Below are positions 1 through 8,887 of a DNA stretch of 64,000 nucleotides, piece by piece. The translations under genes and the position numbers were made by a program. Source of the stretch: Methylomonas sp. GTDB lineage: Bacteria; Pseudomonadota; Gammaproteobacteria; Methylococcales; Methylomonadaceae. Numbering within the stretch: the stretch's first letter is position 1; each line of letters begins with the position of its first letter. The DNA lies in contig NZ_JALOBS010000017.1 of NCBI RefSeq assembly GCF_023228165.1, positions 8,999-72,998 on the forward strand, read 5' to 3'. Below the pieces are notes generated by a model, which worked only from the letters and a program-made list of their open reading frames with translations, had not been told where the DNA came from and did no database searches.

Positions 1-23
1 TCGCGGAATTAAACAAGCGGACA

Positions 24-482
24 ATGGATTTTTTGGTCTATTTGCGAGGAAAATATCAGATTTCCGGCGACGAGAAAATTGGCGGCAGTGAATCGCAACG
101 AGAATTAATTGTCGCAGAGGTGCTGCGCAGATATAATCCAGACGCGATTTACGAAGGCAGACCGAATAATGGCAGTGAAACGAGTTTTACGCTGGATAAA
201 GGCAAAAAAATTGTGCTTTGTCTGCGTTCCGCGCAGAAACCCGCGGATTTCGAAGATATGAATACACTCGTATTTGTCGTTCTTCACGAAATTTCGCACA
301 TGGGCGACCCGCGTATGTGGGGGCATCCAACGCGCTTTTGGCAAATATTCAAATTCATGCTGCAAGAAGCAGTCGCATTGGGCATTTATGTGCCGGAGGA
401 TTATTCTGTTCATCCGCGGCTTTATTGCGGAATGAATTTAAAAAATAATCCGCTTTTCTTTGGTGGAATCATACCAATATAA
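24..482 (+). CDS. HExxH zinc metallopeptidase-like protein (possibly 5'-truncated by window edge)
   Basis: The 152-residue product carries the zinc-protease signature HEISH (His88, Glu89, His92), followed by GH at 100-101 and an aromatic/helical stretch rich in FWQIF. This arrangement resembles small WLM/SprT-like metallopeptidases found in several giant viruses. The downstream His101 or a later acidic residue could be the third zinc ligand. The substrate is unknown. The ATG at 24 is used, but the same frame is open back to the left edge of the window, so the true start may lie outside. The next gene follows on the same strand after a clear TTTTTTTGAA promoter. Family placement is inferred from the motif only. 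Confidence 0.6.
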   Translation: MDFLVYLRGKYQISGDEKIGGSESQRELIVAEVLRRYNPDAIYEGRPNNGSETSFTLDKGKKIVLCLRSAQKPADFEDMNTLVFVVLHEISHMGDPRMWGHPTRFWQIFKFMLQEAVALGIYVPEDYSVHPRLYCGMNLKNNPLFFGGIIPI

Positions 483-500
483 GAAGTATGAATTGACTTA

Positions 501-510
501 TTTTTTTGAA
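501..510 (+). promoter_or_regulatory. TTTTTTTGAA promoter motif
   Basis: An exact TTTTTTTGAA lies 27 bases before the ATG at 538. It is the same motif found before many accessory genes in this window. Confidence 0.6.
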
Positions 511-537
511 TGAAGTGTGCAACAAAGAATAAAGAAT

Positions 538-1944
538 ATGGCGGCGAGAATTATCGATGGAGGAATTATCTATCATTACGGCACAAGAGATGAAGAAATA
601 GTAATGGATTCTGATGACGAATATAGTTGCGATGATACGCAGGAAGAAGTGCCTATTATCGAGCCGATTGATGGCGCGAGCGCCACATTACGCAATGCAT
701 TGATTGGCTCATCGCCAATCGAAGAAGAGATTAGCGTGAATATTCATGATATTTGTGCGGCATTCGCGGAAATTGCGCTGATTAAATTAGATGAATGCAA
801 AATTTGCGATATTTTCGATAACTGCGCGATTCTCAGGAATAAATTGGATATCGGTGATGAATTGGCTGAATGGATGAAATTGTGGTGTTTGGTCGACCAA
901 AAGATATTCCGTATTATTTTTAGAAAGTTCATATCCAGATACAGTCGACCACGTTTCGCGCAGTTGCCATATCGCGATATGAAAATGCGGGCAGAAATTC
1001 GGCGAAGCCCCGACCGCTTCGCGGGAGTTCAATTTCTGCCTCTTACTGAAGGCGCGCATGGTCGCGCTGGAAATACATTCATGTCAGAATTACCGCCGAA
1101 TGGATTGCGGGACATAGCATTCAAATTAATGGGAGGTATGCACAATGAAGATTTCGTAATCGCCATTTTCGATGAATGGATGCGCGTTTTCGAATTATCG
1201 TTTGGTGAATTTTTCGCAATTAATGTGGTTGATTGTTTTCCTCCCACTACGAAGGGAGATAAAGATTCACATTTCGCATTTTCCGAGTTACATATCAAAG
1301 ACATATTTCATTTCTTGAGCAAATGGCATTATGCGCGAGTAAGCGAATTTCTTTTGGATATGCCGCAATTGGATTGTGTTTTTCGCGCCATTTCTGCTCA
1401 GACAGCGTATGGTTGCATTTGGTTGGCAGATTTGGTAGAACTACTACAAAGGAAAACTGTTCTTAAATACTTTATTGGGCGAAAGTATCTCGATACATTG
1501 CGAGCGTTGATAAAAACTGCAACTTTAAAAATGATGGACATTTATTTCGAATTATGCGACGAATATAAAAGCCGCCTCGCGGATTTACGCGCGCAAATGA
1601 TTAGTTCGCATTTATTTCACTCGGCTTTCGTGGTGATATACAATATTGCCTCGAAAAATCACATTGATAAATTGATAGCGAAGATGAAAGAACTCCAAAT
1701 TTCTCCATTTGAATGCGATGATGTCGGCACCCATATTATGGGGATTACACAATATTTGCCTTCAAATAATAATTGTGCAAATAAGATGCGTAGATATATA
1801 TTTCATTGGCAGTTCGGAGTGCTTTGCCTTGCGCGCAATACGCGATTGGGCGAAAATTCGCCAATCCAATTAATTGCCGATGAAGCAGCATTCCACCAGT
1901 TCGCGGATATTGTCCTAAATGAATTTCCGAGCGAAATGAGATGA
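538..1944 (+). CDS. Unknown protein, 468 aa
   Basis: I do not recognise this protein. The ATG at 538 is chosen because it sits at normal distance from the TTTTTTTGAA motif at 501. A GTG at 517 in the same frame would add seven residues. The N-terminus is acidic (runs of D and E near residues 15-35) and the rest is a helical, F/I/L/R-rich sequence. An in-frame palindromic element encodes the unusual peptide around RRSPDRFAG (bases 997-1030). No catalytic motif or membrane segment is visible. Composition and style match the lineage-specific repeat-family proteins at 27-42 kb, but no clear alignment with them was found by eye. Confidence 0.75.
   Translation: MAARIIDGGIIYHYGTRDEEIVMDSDDEYSCDDTQEEVPIIEPIDGASATLRNALIGSSPIEEEISVNIHDICAAFAEIALIKLDECKICDIFDNCAILRNKLDIGDELAEWMKLWCLVDQKIFRIIFRKFISRYSRPRFAQLPYRDMKMRAEIRRSPDRFAGVQFLPLTEGAHGRAGNTFMSELPPNGLRDIAFKLMGGMHNEDFVIAIFDEWMRVFELSFGEFFAINVVDCFPPTTKGDKDSHFAFSELHIKDIFHFLSKWHYARVSEFLLDMPQLDCVFRAISAQTAYGCIWLADLVELLQRKTVLKYFIGRKYLDTLRALIKTATLKMMDIYFELCDEYKSRLADLRAQMISSHLFHSAFVVIYNIASKNHIDKLIAKMKELQISPFECDDVGTHIMGITQYLPSNNNCANKMRRYIFHWQFGVLCLARNTRLGENSPIQLIADEAAFHQFADIVLNEFPSEMR
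997..1030 (+). repeat. GC-rich two-hairpin palindromic element
   Basis: This is an in-frame copy inside the gene at 538-1944, with hairpins GGC-GAA-GCC and CCGC-TTC-GCGG. It is flanked by a 9-base inverted repeat: gcagaaatt at 991-999 and aatttctgc at 1031-1039. Confidence 0.7.
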
Positions 1945-2020
1945 TTGTATCTTTTTTGATGCGGTAACGTAATTCAAATTCGAATAATAGCAGCAATAAT
2001 ATAGACGGAGATAATACAAG

Positions 2021-2308
2021 ATGAGTATAACTACTAAATTCGCATTTACTTTTTGTGATAGATGCAAAAAACAAATCAATGCTTATTATGAAGATTATGG
2101 CTATGATGGCATTCTTTGCAGTGATTGTTTAATGGATGAACGCAATGGCGCATTTCCAAAAGGAAAGGGAGTTTATATTCCATGCAGACTTTGTCGTTCT
2201 CCTCGCATTCATTGGTTTTATGTTGCGACTTACGGGAGAGCCGCTGCGGATTGTGGCGCGCATCAGCGCGAATACGAAGAAGAAAATGATTACGACGAAT
2301 CGGATTGA
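2021..2308 (+). CDS. Small zinc-finger protein
   Basis: This 95-residue protein has three CxxC pairs (C12/C15, C33/C36, C55/C58) plus a late Cys and His near residues 78-81. It probably binds two zinc ions. The last 15 residues are strongly acidic (YEEENDYDESD). It has the look of a small viral zinc-ribbon or RING-like adaptor, but the spacing does not let me name the family. It is followed, tail to tail, by the minus-strand gene at 2353. Confidence 0.7.
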   Translation: MSITTKFAFTFCDRCKKQINAYYEDYGYDGILCSDCLMDERNGAFPKGKGVYIPCRLCRSPRIHWFYVATYGRAAADCGAHQREYEEENDYDESD

Positions 2309-2352
2309 GATTGAATTGAATCGCCGCGCGCAAAAAAGAAAAAAAGCGAATT

Positions 2353-2811
2353 TTATAGGAGAAAAAGTTCCGCGACTTGACTCATCAGATATATTTTTTG
2401 AATAACTGCATACAGCGCGATTTGCGCGACTTCGGCGAGTTTTTCTTCACTATTTGGAAAGATTCGGATATATTCGAGCAAATGCTCAATATCATCCGCG
2501 CTAATTGGTGAACAACGTTCCCCCAGAGGGGTCGCGGCTCCGCCGAGCTCGCCGAAGGCTCGACCGCTACGCGGGAGCTCGCCGAAGCGAGAAGCTGTTT
2601 TTAACAATATTTGAATTTTAAGCAATACATAATCATTGCCATGAGGTGTTGCCAATTTCTCGCAGATGTATAGCAACGAGAGATGAATGATTTTATATCG
2701 ATTTAACGCAATGCGAAGATTCGCGAATAATTCGTGCGCATTTGTCGCAATCGGCATGCGTAGAATATCTGCTGGAAATATACCGCGAATGTCTGTTATG
2801 ATTGTCTCCAT
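2353..2811 (-). CDS. Unknown protein, 152 aa, carrying palindromic element peptide
   Basis: The chosen ATG (2811) starts METIITDIRG and lies 21 bases after an inverted CTTTTTTGAA promoter at 2833-2842. A frame extension upstream would run through that promoter. The protein is mostly helical. Residues around 73-100 (GELPRSGRAFGELGGAATPLGE) are encoded by one or two palindromic elements and probably form a solvent-exposed loop. No known domain is recognised. Confidence 0.6.
   Translation of the reverse strand: METIITDIRGIFPADILRMPIATNAHELFANLRIALNRYKIIHLSLLYICEKLATPHGNDYVLLKIQILLKTASRFGELPRSGRAFGELGGAATPLGERCSPISADDIEHLLEYIRIFPNSEEKLAEVAQIALYAVIQKIYLMSQVAELFLL
2521..2590 (-). repeat. Double palindromic element
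   Basis: Two adjacent hairpin-pair units occur in frame inside the minus-strand gene. Stems include CCCC-AGA-GGGG, GGC-TCC-GCC, GCC-GAA-GGC and CCGC-TAC-GCGG, separated by GAGCTC. Confidence 0.7.
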
Positions 2812-2832
2812 GTTTGATTGTCCTTGTCGCGA

Positions 2833-2842
2833 TTCAAAAAAG
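2833..2842 (-). promoter_or_regulatory. CTTTTTTGAA promoter motif
   Basis: Read on the minus strand this is CTTTTTTGAA, 21 bases before the ATG at 2811. Confidence 0.5.
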
Positions 2843-2918
2843 ATATCTTTTTTGTATGTCAAAGTGAAGCTTTAAGCGAGTTTAGCAGCCATATAAATTG
2901 AAAGGGAATACTGCCAAT

Positions 2919-2926
2919 TATATATC
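2919..2926 (+). promoter_or_regulatory. TATATATC TATA-like promoter
   Basis: A TATATATC box lies about 20 bases before the DNA polymerase ATG and matches the second promoter class of this window. Confidence 0.4.
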
Positions 2927-2945
2927 GCGCTATTAGACTGCTTTA

Positions 2946-5900
2946 ATGGCTATACCGACGGAGGCACATCTTCTTCCCTTCGAGATTATTCGCGGCGAGG
3001 AATTCATGGCGGACCCAAAAATATTTCGCCGGCGCTTTTGCGATCCGCTCCTCGTCGAGCGTGATATCGCTCTTCTTGATAAGCATGCGCCATTTCATTT
3101 TATGCCGATTGATGTCGTTGAAGAAAATATCGCGTGGAAATACACGCCGTTCATATTCGGCATTATGCCATCGGGGCTCAAAATCTGCGTTGTTGTTCGA
3201 GGCGTTTTTCCGTTCATTGATGTGCATACAACGGATAAATCTAATCTCGCGCAAGTACGCGATTTTCTTTCGAAGTCGCAAACATTCAACGGCACAACGA
3301 AAAAGCGCGAATTTGGCAGATTTAGCAAAAATGAAATCTTTTTGCGCCCGACGCAACTTGGATTCCATCCGAATAGCATTCCGTTTACGCGTATTGAATT
3401 TGATACGATTTTCGACCGCAAAGAAGCCGTCACAAAACTGCAAGGAGAAGGAAATTCGCGTATTTTACTGTCACATGATGACACTGGCAGTAGTTATTTC
3501 CAAGTAATGGCACGCGATGCGCGGATAAATACGAGTTCGTGGAATATCGTTAGTAATTATGGAAATATATCTCTTTCTTGTTATGAAAATGATATCGTTA
3601 TTTCTGCCGGCGACCATAGTCAACATTGTTTTCGCATTGTCGAACTTGCGAAATTCGATGCGAATACTTTTAGTGCTGTTCCACTTACAGAATTCGTAAC
3701 TTCTAAAGTGCCAGCAATTGTGGAAGCCTGGGATACAGAAGTTTCGTCAACAGATGGAAAACTTCCAAAAGCAGGCGAAAATGTTCTGCATGTTCCTGCG
3801 CTGAGTTTAGCGTACAGTTGGCGTGATGACCCGAAGCCATTTCTGAATATCGTTTTGAGTCTTTATGATTGCGTGCCATTTACGGAAGACATCGAAGAAA
3901 AGCATCAATTAATGCCAATAAACGAAGTTCCATCTGGTGAAGTCGCGCCCGAAATCCCCACGGAACCAATCGAAGATGAAGAAGAAACAACGGAAGCTGC
4001 TGAAGCCGCAGAAGAAGTAGCGGAAGAAGATGACGCTGTTGCCGCGGCTGAAGATTTTCACCATCCTCTTGAAGATGCGAAAAGAGGCGTTGATTTCTCG
4101 CAAGTTCGCGGCGATTTAACGCGGATTATCATTTGCAAGAATGATGCAGAAGCCGTGAAAGTGCGAGCACTTCTCGCGCGATTGATGTCGCCAGATTTTC
4201 GCATAGGCTTTAATAGCGGCGGTTTTGATTGGTCCATCATGCGTTCCATCGCAGTACGCTATTCGCTGCAAGAGGATATTCGTGATATGGGCGCAATCAA
4301 GCGGAAAGTTATCATATCCGGCGGCAAATCGCGAAAAATCGCGCCGAATGCCGCGGAAGATAAATTCGGTTATCGCTTATTTAATGATGCAAAGATAAAA
4401 ATCTCTGCATCATCGCCAGAGCGCGAAGTAGTGCAAGTTCGGCTTCCTGGTTGCGTGGATGTAGATGTGCAAATCGTATTTATGCGCGCGTTTCCTGCGG
4501 CAGAAGTAGGATTTGGCGCGAGTCTGGCATTTTATCTTGCGCAACTGAAGCTGAAGACGAAAGAAGATATCAGTTTTAATAAGATGTTTCAGGCATGGAG
4601 ACGCGCGGAACTCATCGCGAAATATCGCATAAATGGTCAGTGTCACTGCTCGGACCGCAAAATGCAGAGCAGCTGCCAACTTTGCGCAGATTTCGATAAA
4701 TTGCTGGATTGCGAAATGCCGCCCGGCGCGAAGCTCAAAGACGATGCGCGCACGGACAAAATTCTGCCAATTGTTACTTCGCATAAGTGTTGCGCCGGCA
4801 AATTCGCGCAAAACCTGAAGGACATCTCCGAGATTAATTATTACAATCTTATAGATTCCGTAAGGCTGCAACAAATGATGATAAAGAAAACGGTCTGGAA
4901 TGATATGGCAGAAATCGCAAATGCCGCGTTTGTGCCGATTATTGACTCATTCTATCGTGCTGGCGGAATGAAAGTGAAGAATCTCCTTGCGGCAATGGCA
5001 TATCGCTTTGGGTATGCGCTTTCCCTCGAAAGAAAGCCGACATCCGAAGATATGAAGACATTTTATCCCGGCGCGTACATATTTCCACCTGTTGGCGGAA
5101 TCACAGATGTACCGGTCTTTGATTTAGATTTTAAATCGCTATATCCGAATCTGGATTTAGAATTTAATATCAGTTGGGAAACAATCGTGGAAAGCGAAGA
5201 AGAAGCCAATCGCCTGCGCAAATTAGGCTATTCGCTGCATGAAATCAAATTCGATTATTTCGTTGGCAAAAAGAAAGATGACCCAAAGAATGAACGCCGT
5301 TCGTGCCACGCATATAGCGTTCAACATAACAATGTGCGCGATATCTTTGAGCCGAATACCGCAAACCCGCCGATAGTGAAACTAAAAATAGACCCATCTT
5401 TATCGAATAGCGAAGAATCGAGTTTTAGAACACGTCGTGCGCTTCCTGGCGAGCATTTGGGTCTTCTTGGATATGCGATTAATGAAGTACTGAATCTGAG
5501 GAAAGGTCCAAATGCAGAAAAAGGTAAACTTAGTAAAATTCTCGAAGAAATGGAGGCGAATAAAGAAGAGATGGTTACTTATGGAAATCGCCGCATGACG
5601 AAAGCCGAATTACAGATGTTCTATGATTGCTTAAATGCGCGGCAGAATGCCCTGAAAATCATTGCGAACACATTTTACGGCACAACTGGCGACCGCTCGT
5701 CGCCACTATTCAAGTTGGAGATTGCCGGTGGAATTACATCCGCGGGGCAATGGAATATTCGCCGCGTTGCGGATTTCGCAATGAAACGAGGATATACGAT
5801 TATGTACGGCGACACAGATAGCATTTTTATGAAGAATCCGCCAGAAATTTATGCATCGGCAAGCGCAGAATATCATGAGCGATTGAAGCAAATCGAATAT

Positions 5901-7508
5901 CCAGCCGACGGCAGCGAAACGCGCGCAATCGAAGAAAAACGCCACGCTGCGTATATGCGATATGCTGAGGCGATGATTATGGCATCCATTGAAGACGCGC
6001 CGAAATTAAATGACGCGATTACGCAATTTTTGCGCAAAGAAAGAGGATGGTCATTTTTGATAATGGAATACGAGAAATCGTGTTTCCCCGCGGCATTCTT
6101 CGGCAAGAAGAAGTATTGTGTCAAAATGCACGAGAAGCAAATCGCATGGCAGAAAAAGCCGCTCATCAAGGGGCTGGAATTGATAAAACAAGGACAAAGT
6201 GTCGGCACGCAGCTTGCATGCAGTTCTATAATCGCAGCTATTCTTGAACCAACAGAGAAGCCGAAGAATCTCACCGCAATTGTCTGCAATACGGCACATG
6301 AATTTGCCAGCGGTGATTTGAGCGCCAAAGCCGTCAAGCAATTCGCGCGCTATCGCGAAGCAAAAAAGAATATTCCAGTAAAGACATTCGTCGCACGAAT
6401 GCGCGAGCGCTTTGGAGACCTTCAGCGCAGGGGCGATCCATCTGCGCCACTTTATGAGCCGCCGGAAGATGGCGATAAATTCGAATATGTTGTTGTCAAA
6501 ACGCCGCTATTCGATGGCGCGAGTAAAAACGCAGGGAAGAAAGGCGATAAAATGGAATATTATCGCGCATTCGAGGAGCAAGCACACGCAGTTGGCTGGG
6601 AAATCGACCGCGACCATTATATCAAGCTCGCAATTGGACAATTTGCGCGCTTTATCGCATATTCGCCAGAAATTACTGCAGCGAATCCAAGCACTGGGCT
6701 CGATTTAACAATTAATAAAGTATTTACCACTTATGATAGGAAATTAGTTGAAGCCGCGAAGAAATTCATCATCGCTCATCTTAGTGGTAAATCGAGAATA
6801 ATTGCGCCGAGATTTACTTCCGCAATCGCGAAAGAAGTGCGAAACGAATTGCTCGCGCGGATTCGCGACCTTATCTTCAGTTCACCAGATGCAACTAAAT
6901 TCATTCTTGGTGCGATTGTTGACTTGTTGAATGTAGCATCAGCAAATGAAAATCTCACGCAAGCAGCGCACAGAGTATACGAAATGTACGCAAAAACTGG
7001 CAAAGTTATTGGCGAAATTCCGAGCGAATTCGCAAGGGGATGCGCATTACAGCGCCAAGCATATACTAAAGAAGCAAGTAATCAACATTCGCGCGCCGGA
7101 AATGATGTATTTCTCGGCGAATGGGAACTTGCACCGATTAGCATTCGTATCAAACGCGATTTTCGCGCCGATAAAGTGCGTGAAGATGCGGAAACAGAAG
7201 TAATTAACGCAAGGAATAAATTGGATGCACACATCGGGATATTCAATTTCGCGAGAAACGCGATTGACGCGTGTATCAGGAAATGCATCGACTCGGGCGA
7301 TTCTGATGCGATTATTGATGCCGCGATTGATAAGATTCGCGATGAATATCTCGCGGATTTAATTGAAGCCGATAAAGCGCTGCACAATTATATATCCAAA
7401 ATATATAATTTAATGCGCGTTGAGATTTTCATTGCGAAAGCAGAAGAAATTAAGCGGCTGTTGCGCAAATCACAGGAATCCGCGGTGGTAGAAAAATATC
7501 ATTTCTAA
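2946..7508 (+). CDS. polB: Family B DNA polymerase
   Basis: This is the replicative DNA polymerase with 3'-5' exonuclease. Exo I is DTE (D263, E265), Exo II GFNSGGFDWS near residue 420, and Exo III YNLIDSVRL near 635. Polymerase motif A is DLDFKSLYPNL near 725, motif B the KIIANTFYGTTG stretch near 905, and motif C YGDTDS near 955; a KKKY motif follows near 1055. At 1520 residues it is longer than the ASFV enzyme (about 1211). Part of the difference is an acidic, low-complexity insert (about residues 325-375, rich in E and A) between Exo I and Exo II, and a long C-terminal region. No intein is seen. A TATA-like box precedes it. Confidence 0.97.
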   Translation: MAIPTEAHLLPFEIIRGEEFMADPKIFRRRFCDPLLVERDIALLDKHAPFHFMPIDVVEENIAWKYTPFIFGIMPSGLKICVVVRGVFPFIDVHTTDKSNLAQVRDFLSKSQTFNGTTKKREFGRFSKNEIFLRPTQLGFHPNSIPFTRIEFDTIFDRKEAVTKLQGEGNSRILLSHDDTGSSYFQVMARDARINTSSWNIVSNYGNISLSCYENDIVISAGDHSQHCFRIVELAKFDANTFSAVPLTEFVTSKVPAIVEAWDTEVSSTDGKLPKAGENVLHVPALSLAYSWRDDPKPFLNIVLSLYDCVPFTEDIEEKHQLMPINEVPSGEVAPEIPTEPIEDEEETTEAAEAAEEVAEEDDAVAAAEDFHHPLEDAKRGVDFSQVRGDLTRIIICKNDAEAVKVRALLARLMSPDFRIGFNSGGFDWSIMRSIAVRYSLQEDIRDMGAIKRKVIISGGKSRKIAPNAAEDKFGYRLFNDAKIKISASSPEREVVQVRLPGCVDVDVQIVFMRAFPAAEVGFGASLAFYLAQLKLKTKEDISFNKMFQAWRRAELIAKYRINGQCHCSDRKMQSSCQLCADFDKLLDCEMPPGAKLKDDARTDKILPIVTSHKCCAGKFAQNLKDISEINYYNLIDSVRLQQMMIKKTVWNDMAEIANAAFVPIIDSFYRAGGMKVKNLLAAMAYRFGYALSLERKPTSEDMKTFYPGAYIFPPVGGITDVPVFDLDFKSLYPNLDLEFNISWETIVESEEEANRLRKLGYSLHEIKFDYFVGKKKDDPKNERRSCHAYSVQHNNVRDIFEPNTANPPIVKLKIDPSLSNSEESSFRTRRALPGEHLGLLGYAINEVLNLRKGPNAEKGKLSKILEEMEANKEEMVTYGNRRMTKAELQMFYDCLNARQNALKIIANTFYGTTGDRSSPLFKLEIAGGITSAGQWNIRRVADFAMKRGYTIMYGDTDSIFMKNPPEIYASASAEYHERLKQIEYPADGSETRAIEEKRHAAYMRYAEAMIMASIEDAPKLNDAITQFLRKERGWSFLIMEYEKSCFPAAFFGKKKYCVKMHEKQIAWQKKPLIKGLELIKQGQSVGTQLACSSIIAAILEPTEKPKNLTAIVCNTAHEFASGDLSAKAVKQFARYREAKKNIPVKTFVARMRERFGDLQRRGDPSAPLYEPPEDGDKFEYVVVKTPLFDGASKNAGKKGDKMEYYRAFEEQAHAVGWEIDRDHYIKLAIGQFARFIAYSPEITAANPSTGLDLTINKVFTTYDRKLVEAAKKFIIAHLSGKSRIIAPRFTSAIAKEVRNELLARIRDLIFSSPDATKFILGAIVDLLNVASANENLTQAAHRVYEMYAKTGKVIGEIPSEFARGCALQRQAYTKEASNQHSRAGNDVFLGEWELAPISIRIKRDFRADKVREDAETEVINARNKLDAHIGIFNFARNAIDACIRKCIDSGDSDAIIDAAIDKIRDEYLADLIEADKALHNYISKIYNLMRVEIFIAKAEEIKRLLRKSQESAVVEKYHF

Positions 7509-7562
7509 AATCACAGGATTCAGTGGAATTAATAATATTTTTTTAAAATTTTAGTAAAGCAG

Positions 7563-7572
7563 TTTATATATA
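7563..7572 (+). promoter_or_regulatory. TTTATATATA promoter
   Basis: TTTATATATA lies 20-29 bases before the ATG at 7592. Confidence 0.55.
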
Positions 7573-7591
7573 ACTCGGTTTCAAGTGAGGA

Positions 7592-7711
7592 ATGGAGCCC
7601 AGCATGATTCTGTTGATTGTTATCATTATCTTGATTGTCTACATGATGTGGAAGCTCGGACTTCTTACGACTTCTGCAAAGGAAGATATTGTTGTCGTTA
7701 AGCGCCGCTAA
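7592..7711 (+). CDS. 39-aa single-pass membrane peptide
   Basis: This short reading frame (MEPSMILLIV...VKRR) has a hydrophobic segment from about residue 5 to 20, rich in I, L and V, followed by a short tail ending KRR. The predicted topology is N-out/C-in with a basic cytosolic end. It is supported as a gene by the exact TTTATATATA box at normal spacing, by its stop just before the next gene, and by the neighbouring membrane-protein gene. Tiny membrane proteins of this type are common virion components in asfarviruses, but no specific homologue is claimed. Confidence 0.6.
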   Translation: MEPSMILLIVIIILIVYMMWKLGLLTTSAKEDIVVVKRR

Positions 7712-7790
7712 ACGAATGTTGGACGAATGTCACATGATTCAAAAAATAGAATGGCGCGGATAAGTGGATTATTTTTTTGTTTTGCAGCAA

Positions 7791-7800
7791 ATATATATAT
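7791..7800 (+). promoter_or_regulatory. ATATATATAT TATA-like promoter
   Basis: An alternating AT run lies about 25 bases before the ATG at 7826. Confidence 0.5.
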
Positions 7801-7825
7801 CTTGACTTCTTTTGTCGCGGCAATT

Positions 7826-8428
7826 ATGTGGGCAATTATTATCGCAATCATCATCGTACTGATTCTTATCGTTGGTGGAAAGCGGTTCTTTTCGGGCAGC
7901 AGCGGAGGCGCCGCGCAAGAGAAGCTTTCCGCAGTGAATGACGATGGAACGCTGATTAATGTTCAGCAAATTCGCCCATTATCGCAAGATGGAAATGTGA
8001 TTCCAACTGCAACAGAGCGGCAGCGGATGCGCAGGGAACATCCGGAATATTATATGGTAACTGATAATATCGAGCATTTTGAGTCGAGCGCTGAAGTTCA
8101 GAGTGCGAGCGATACGTGCGCGAACACGGCGATTCCCTCTGCAATGGAATTTTATGGAGCGCAAGATACAGATTATCAAGATTGGCTAAAATTGCAGAAT
8201 GTTGATAGCAGCACTATTCAGAGTCACGCAGAATTTGTCGCGGACCGCCTGCAGCGAAATGATACGTGGGTCGGGCATAATTTGATGCCAGATAAGAATG
8301 ATGAATATGATTATATACCGTGGGTTGGACTGCAGCGCCCGCGACTTGTTGCGGTTGGTAATCCGGATCAAGTAACGGACATTAATCCGAATACTTTCAG
8401 TAGCGGCGAGGGTCTCCGGTGGACTTAA
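7826..8428 (+). CDS. N-terminally anchored membrane protein, 200 aa
   Basis: The ATG at 7826 places a hydrophobic anchor at residues 1-17 (MWAIIIAIIIVLILIVGG), followed by KR and a soluble domain of about 180 residues. A longer frame starting at 7727 would put the TATA box inside the coding region, so the shorter start is preferred. The soluble part contains two cysteines (around C93) and a proline/tryptophan-rich C-terminus. It is probably a late virion or envelope protein, judged from the promoter type and the tandem position with the 39-aa membrane peptide. The family is not recognised. Confidence 0.7.
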   Translation: MWAIIIAIIIVLILIVGGKRFFSGSSGGAAQEKLSAVNDDGTLINVQQIRPLSQDGNVIPTATERQRMRREHPEYYMVTDNIEHFESSAEVQSASDTCANTAIPSAMEFYGAQDTDYQDWLKLQNVDSSTIQSHAEFVADRLQRNDTWVGHNLMPDKNDEYDYIPWVGLQRPRLVAVGNPDQVTDINPNTFSSGEGLRWT

Positions 8429-8504
8429 GCGAAATGGGGCGAGGATTGATTATTTTTTTGGCAAAAAAAGAAACTTCATGGCGAAGAATGAAAAACATTC
8501 GTGT

Positions 8505-8807
8505 TTACTTCTTTGCGTGACGAGAGCCGCGAGACTTGCGTGACTTGTGCGATTTGCGTGACTTGCGCGAGCCGCGTGACGCGCGTTTCGCGGATGGGCG
8601 ACTGCGCCTGGAACGGCGCTTTCCACCCTCAGTGAGCGAGAGTTCTCCGCCTGCTTTGGATGTTTCTTTCGGCACCATTGCGTAAACAGCAGTTCCACAG
8701 GCAGAACAAGTTCCACGGGCTTGACGCGCATTACGCTTCGTCAATTTATATGTGACGCCTTTCATATCTTGTTTTGCGCGGCATTTCATGCAATAACCCT
8801 GAACCAT
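8505..8807 (-). CDS. Zinc-ribbon protein with Arg/Ser-rich tail (DUF5679-like)
   Basis: The 100-residue product begins MVQGYCMKC, then has a second CSAC pair near 34-37, giving a four-cysteine zinc ribbon with the KGVTYKLTKRNARQARGTC spacing typical of the DUF5679 proteins of giant viruses. Residues 60-100 are an extremely basic R/S/K/H tail with SRKS-type repeats, suited to nucleic-acid binding or DNA packaging. On the minus strand a TATATACC box lies 14-24 bases upstream. This suggests late expression as a virion DNA- or RNA-associated protein; the role is inference. Confidence 0.75.
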   Translation of the reverse strand: MVQGYCMKCRAKQDMKGVTYKLTKRNARQARGTCSACGTAVYAMVPKETSKAGGELSLTEGGKRRSRRSRPSAKRASRGSRKSRKSHKSRKSRGSRHAKK

Positions 8808-8887
8808 TTTCGAATAGACGGTATATATTTGGGCGCGAAAAATAAAATATTTATTAATGCCGCGCGTTTGAAATGTTTGAGTATTAT

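Noticed and set aside
517..537. GTG start for the 468-aa protein
   Set aside because: It is seven bases from the TTTTTTTGAA motif, too close; the ATG at 538 has normal spacing.
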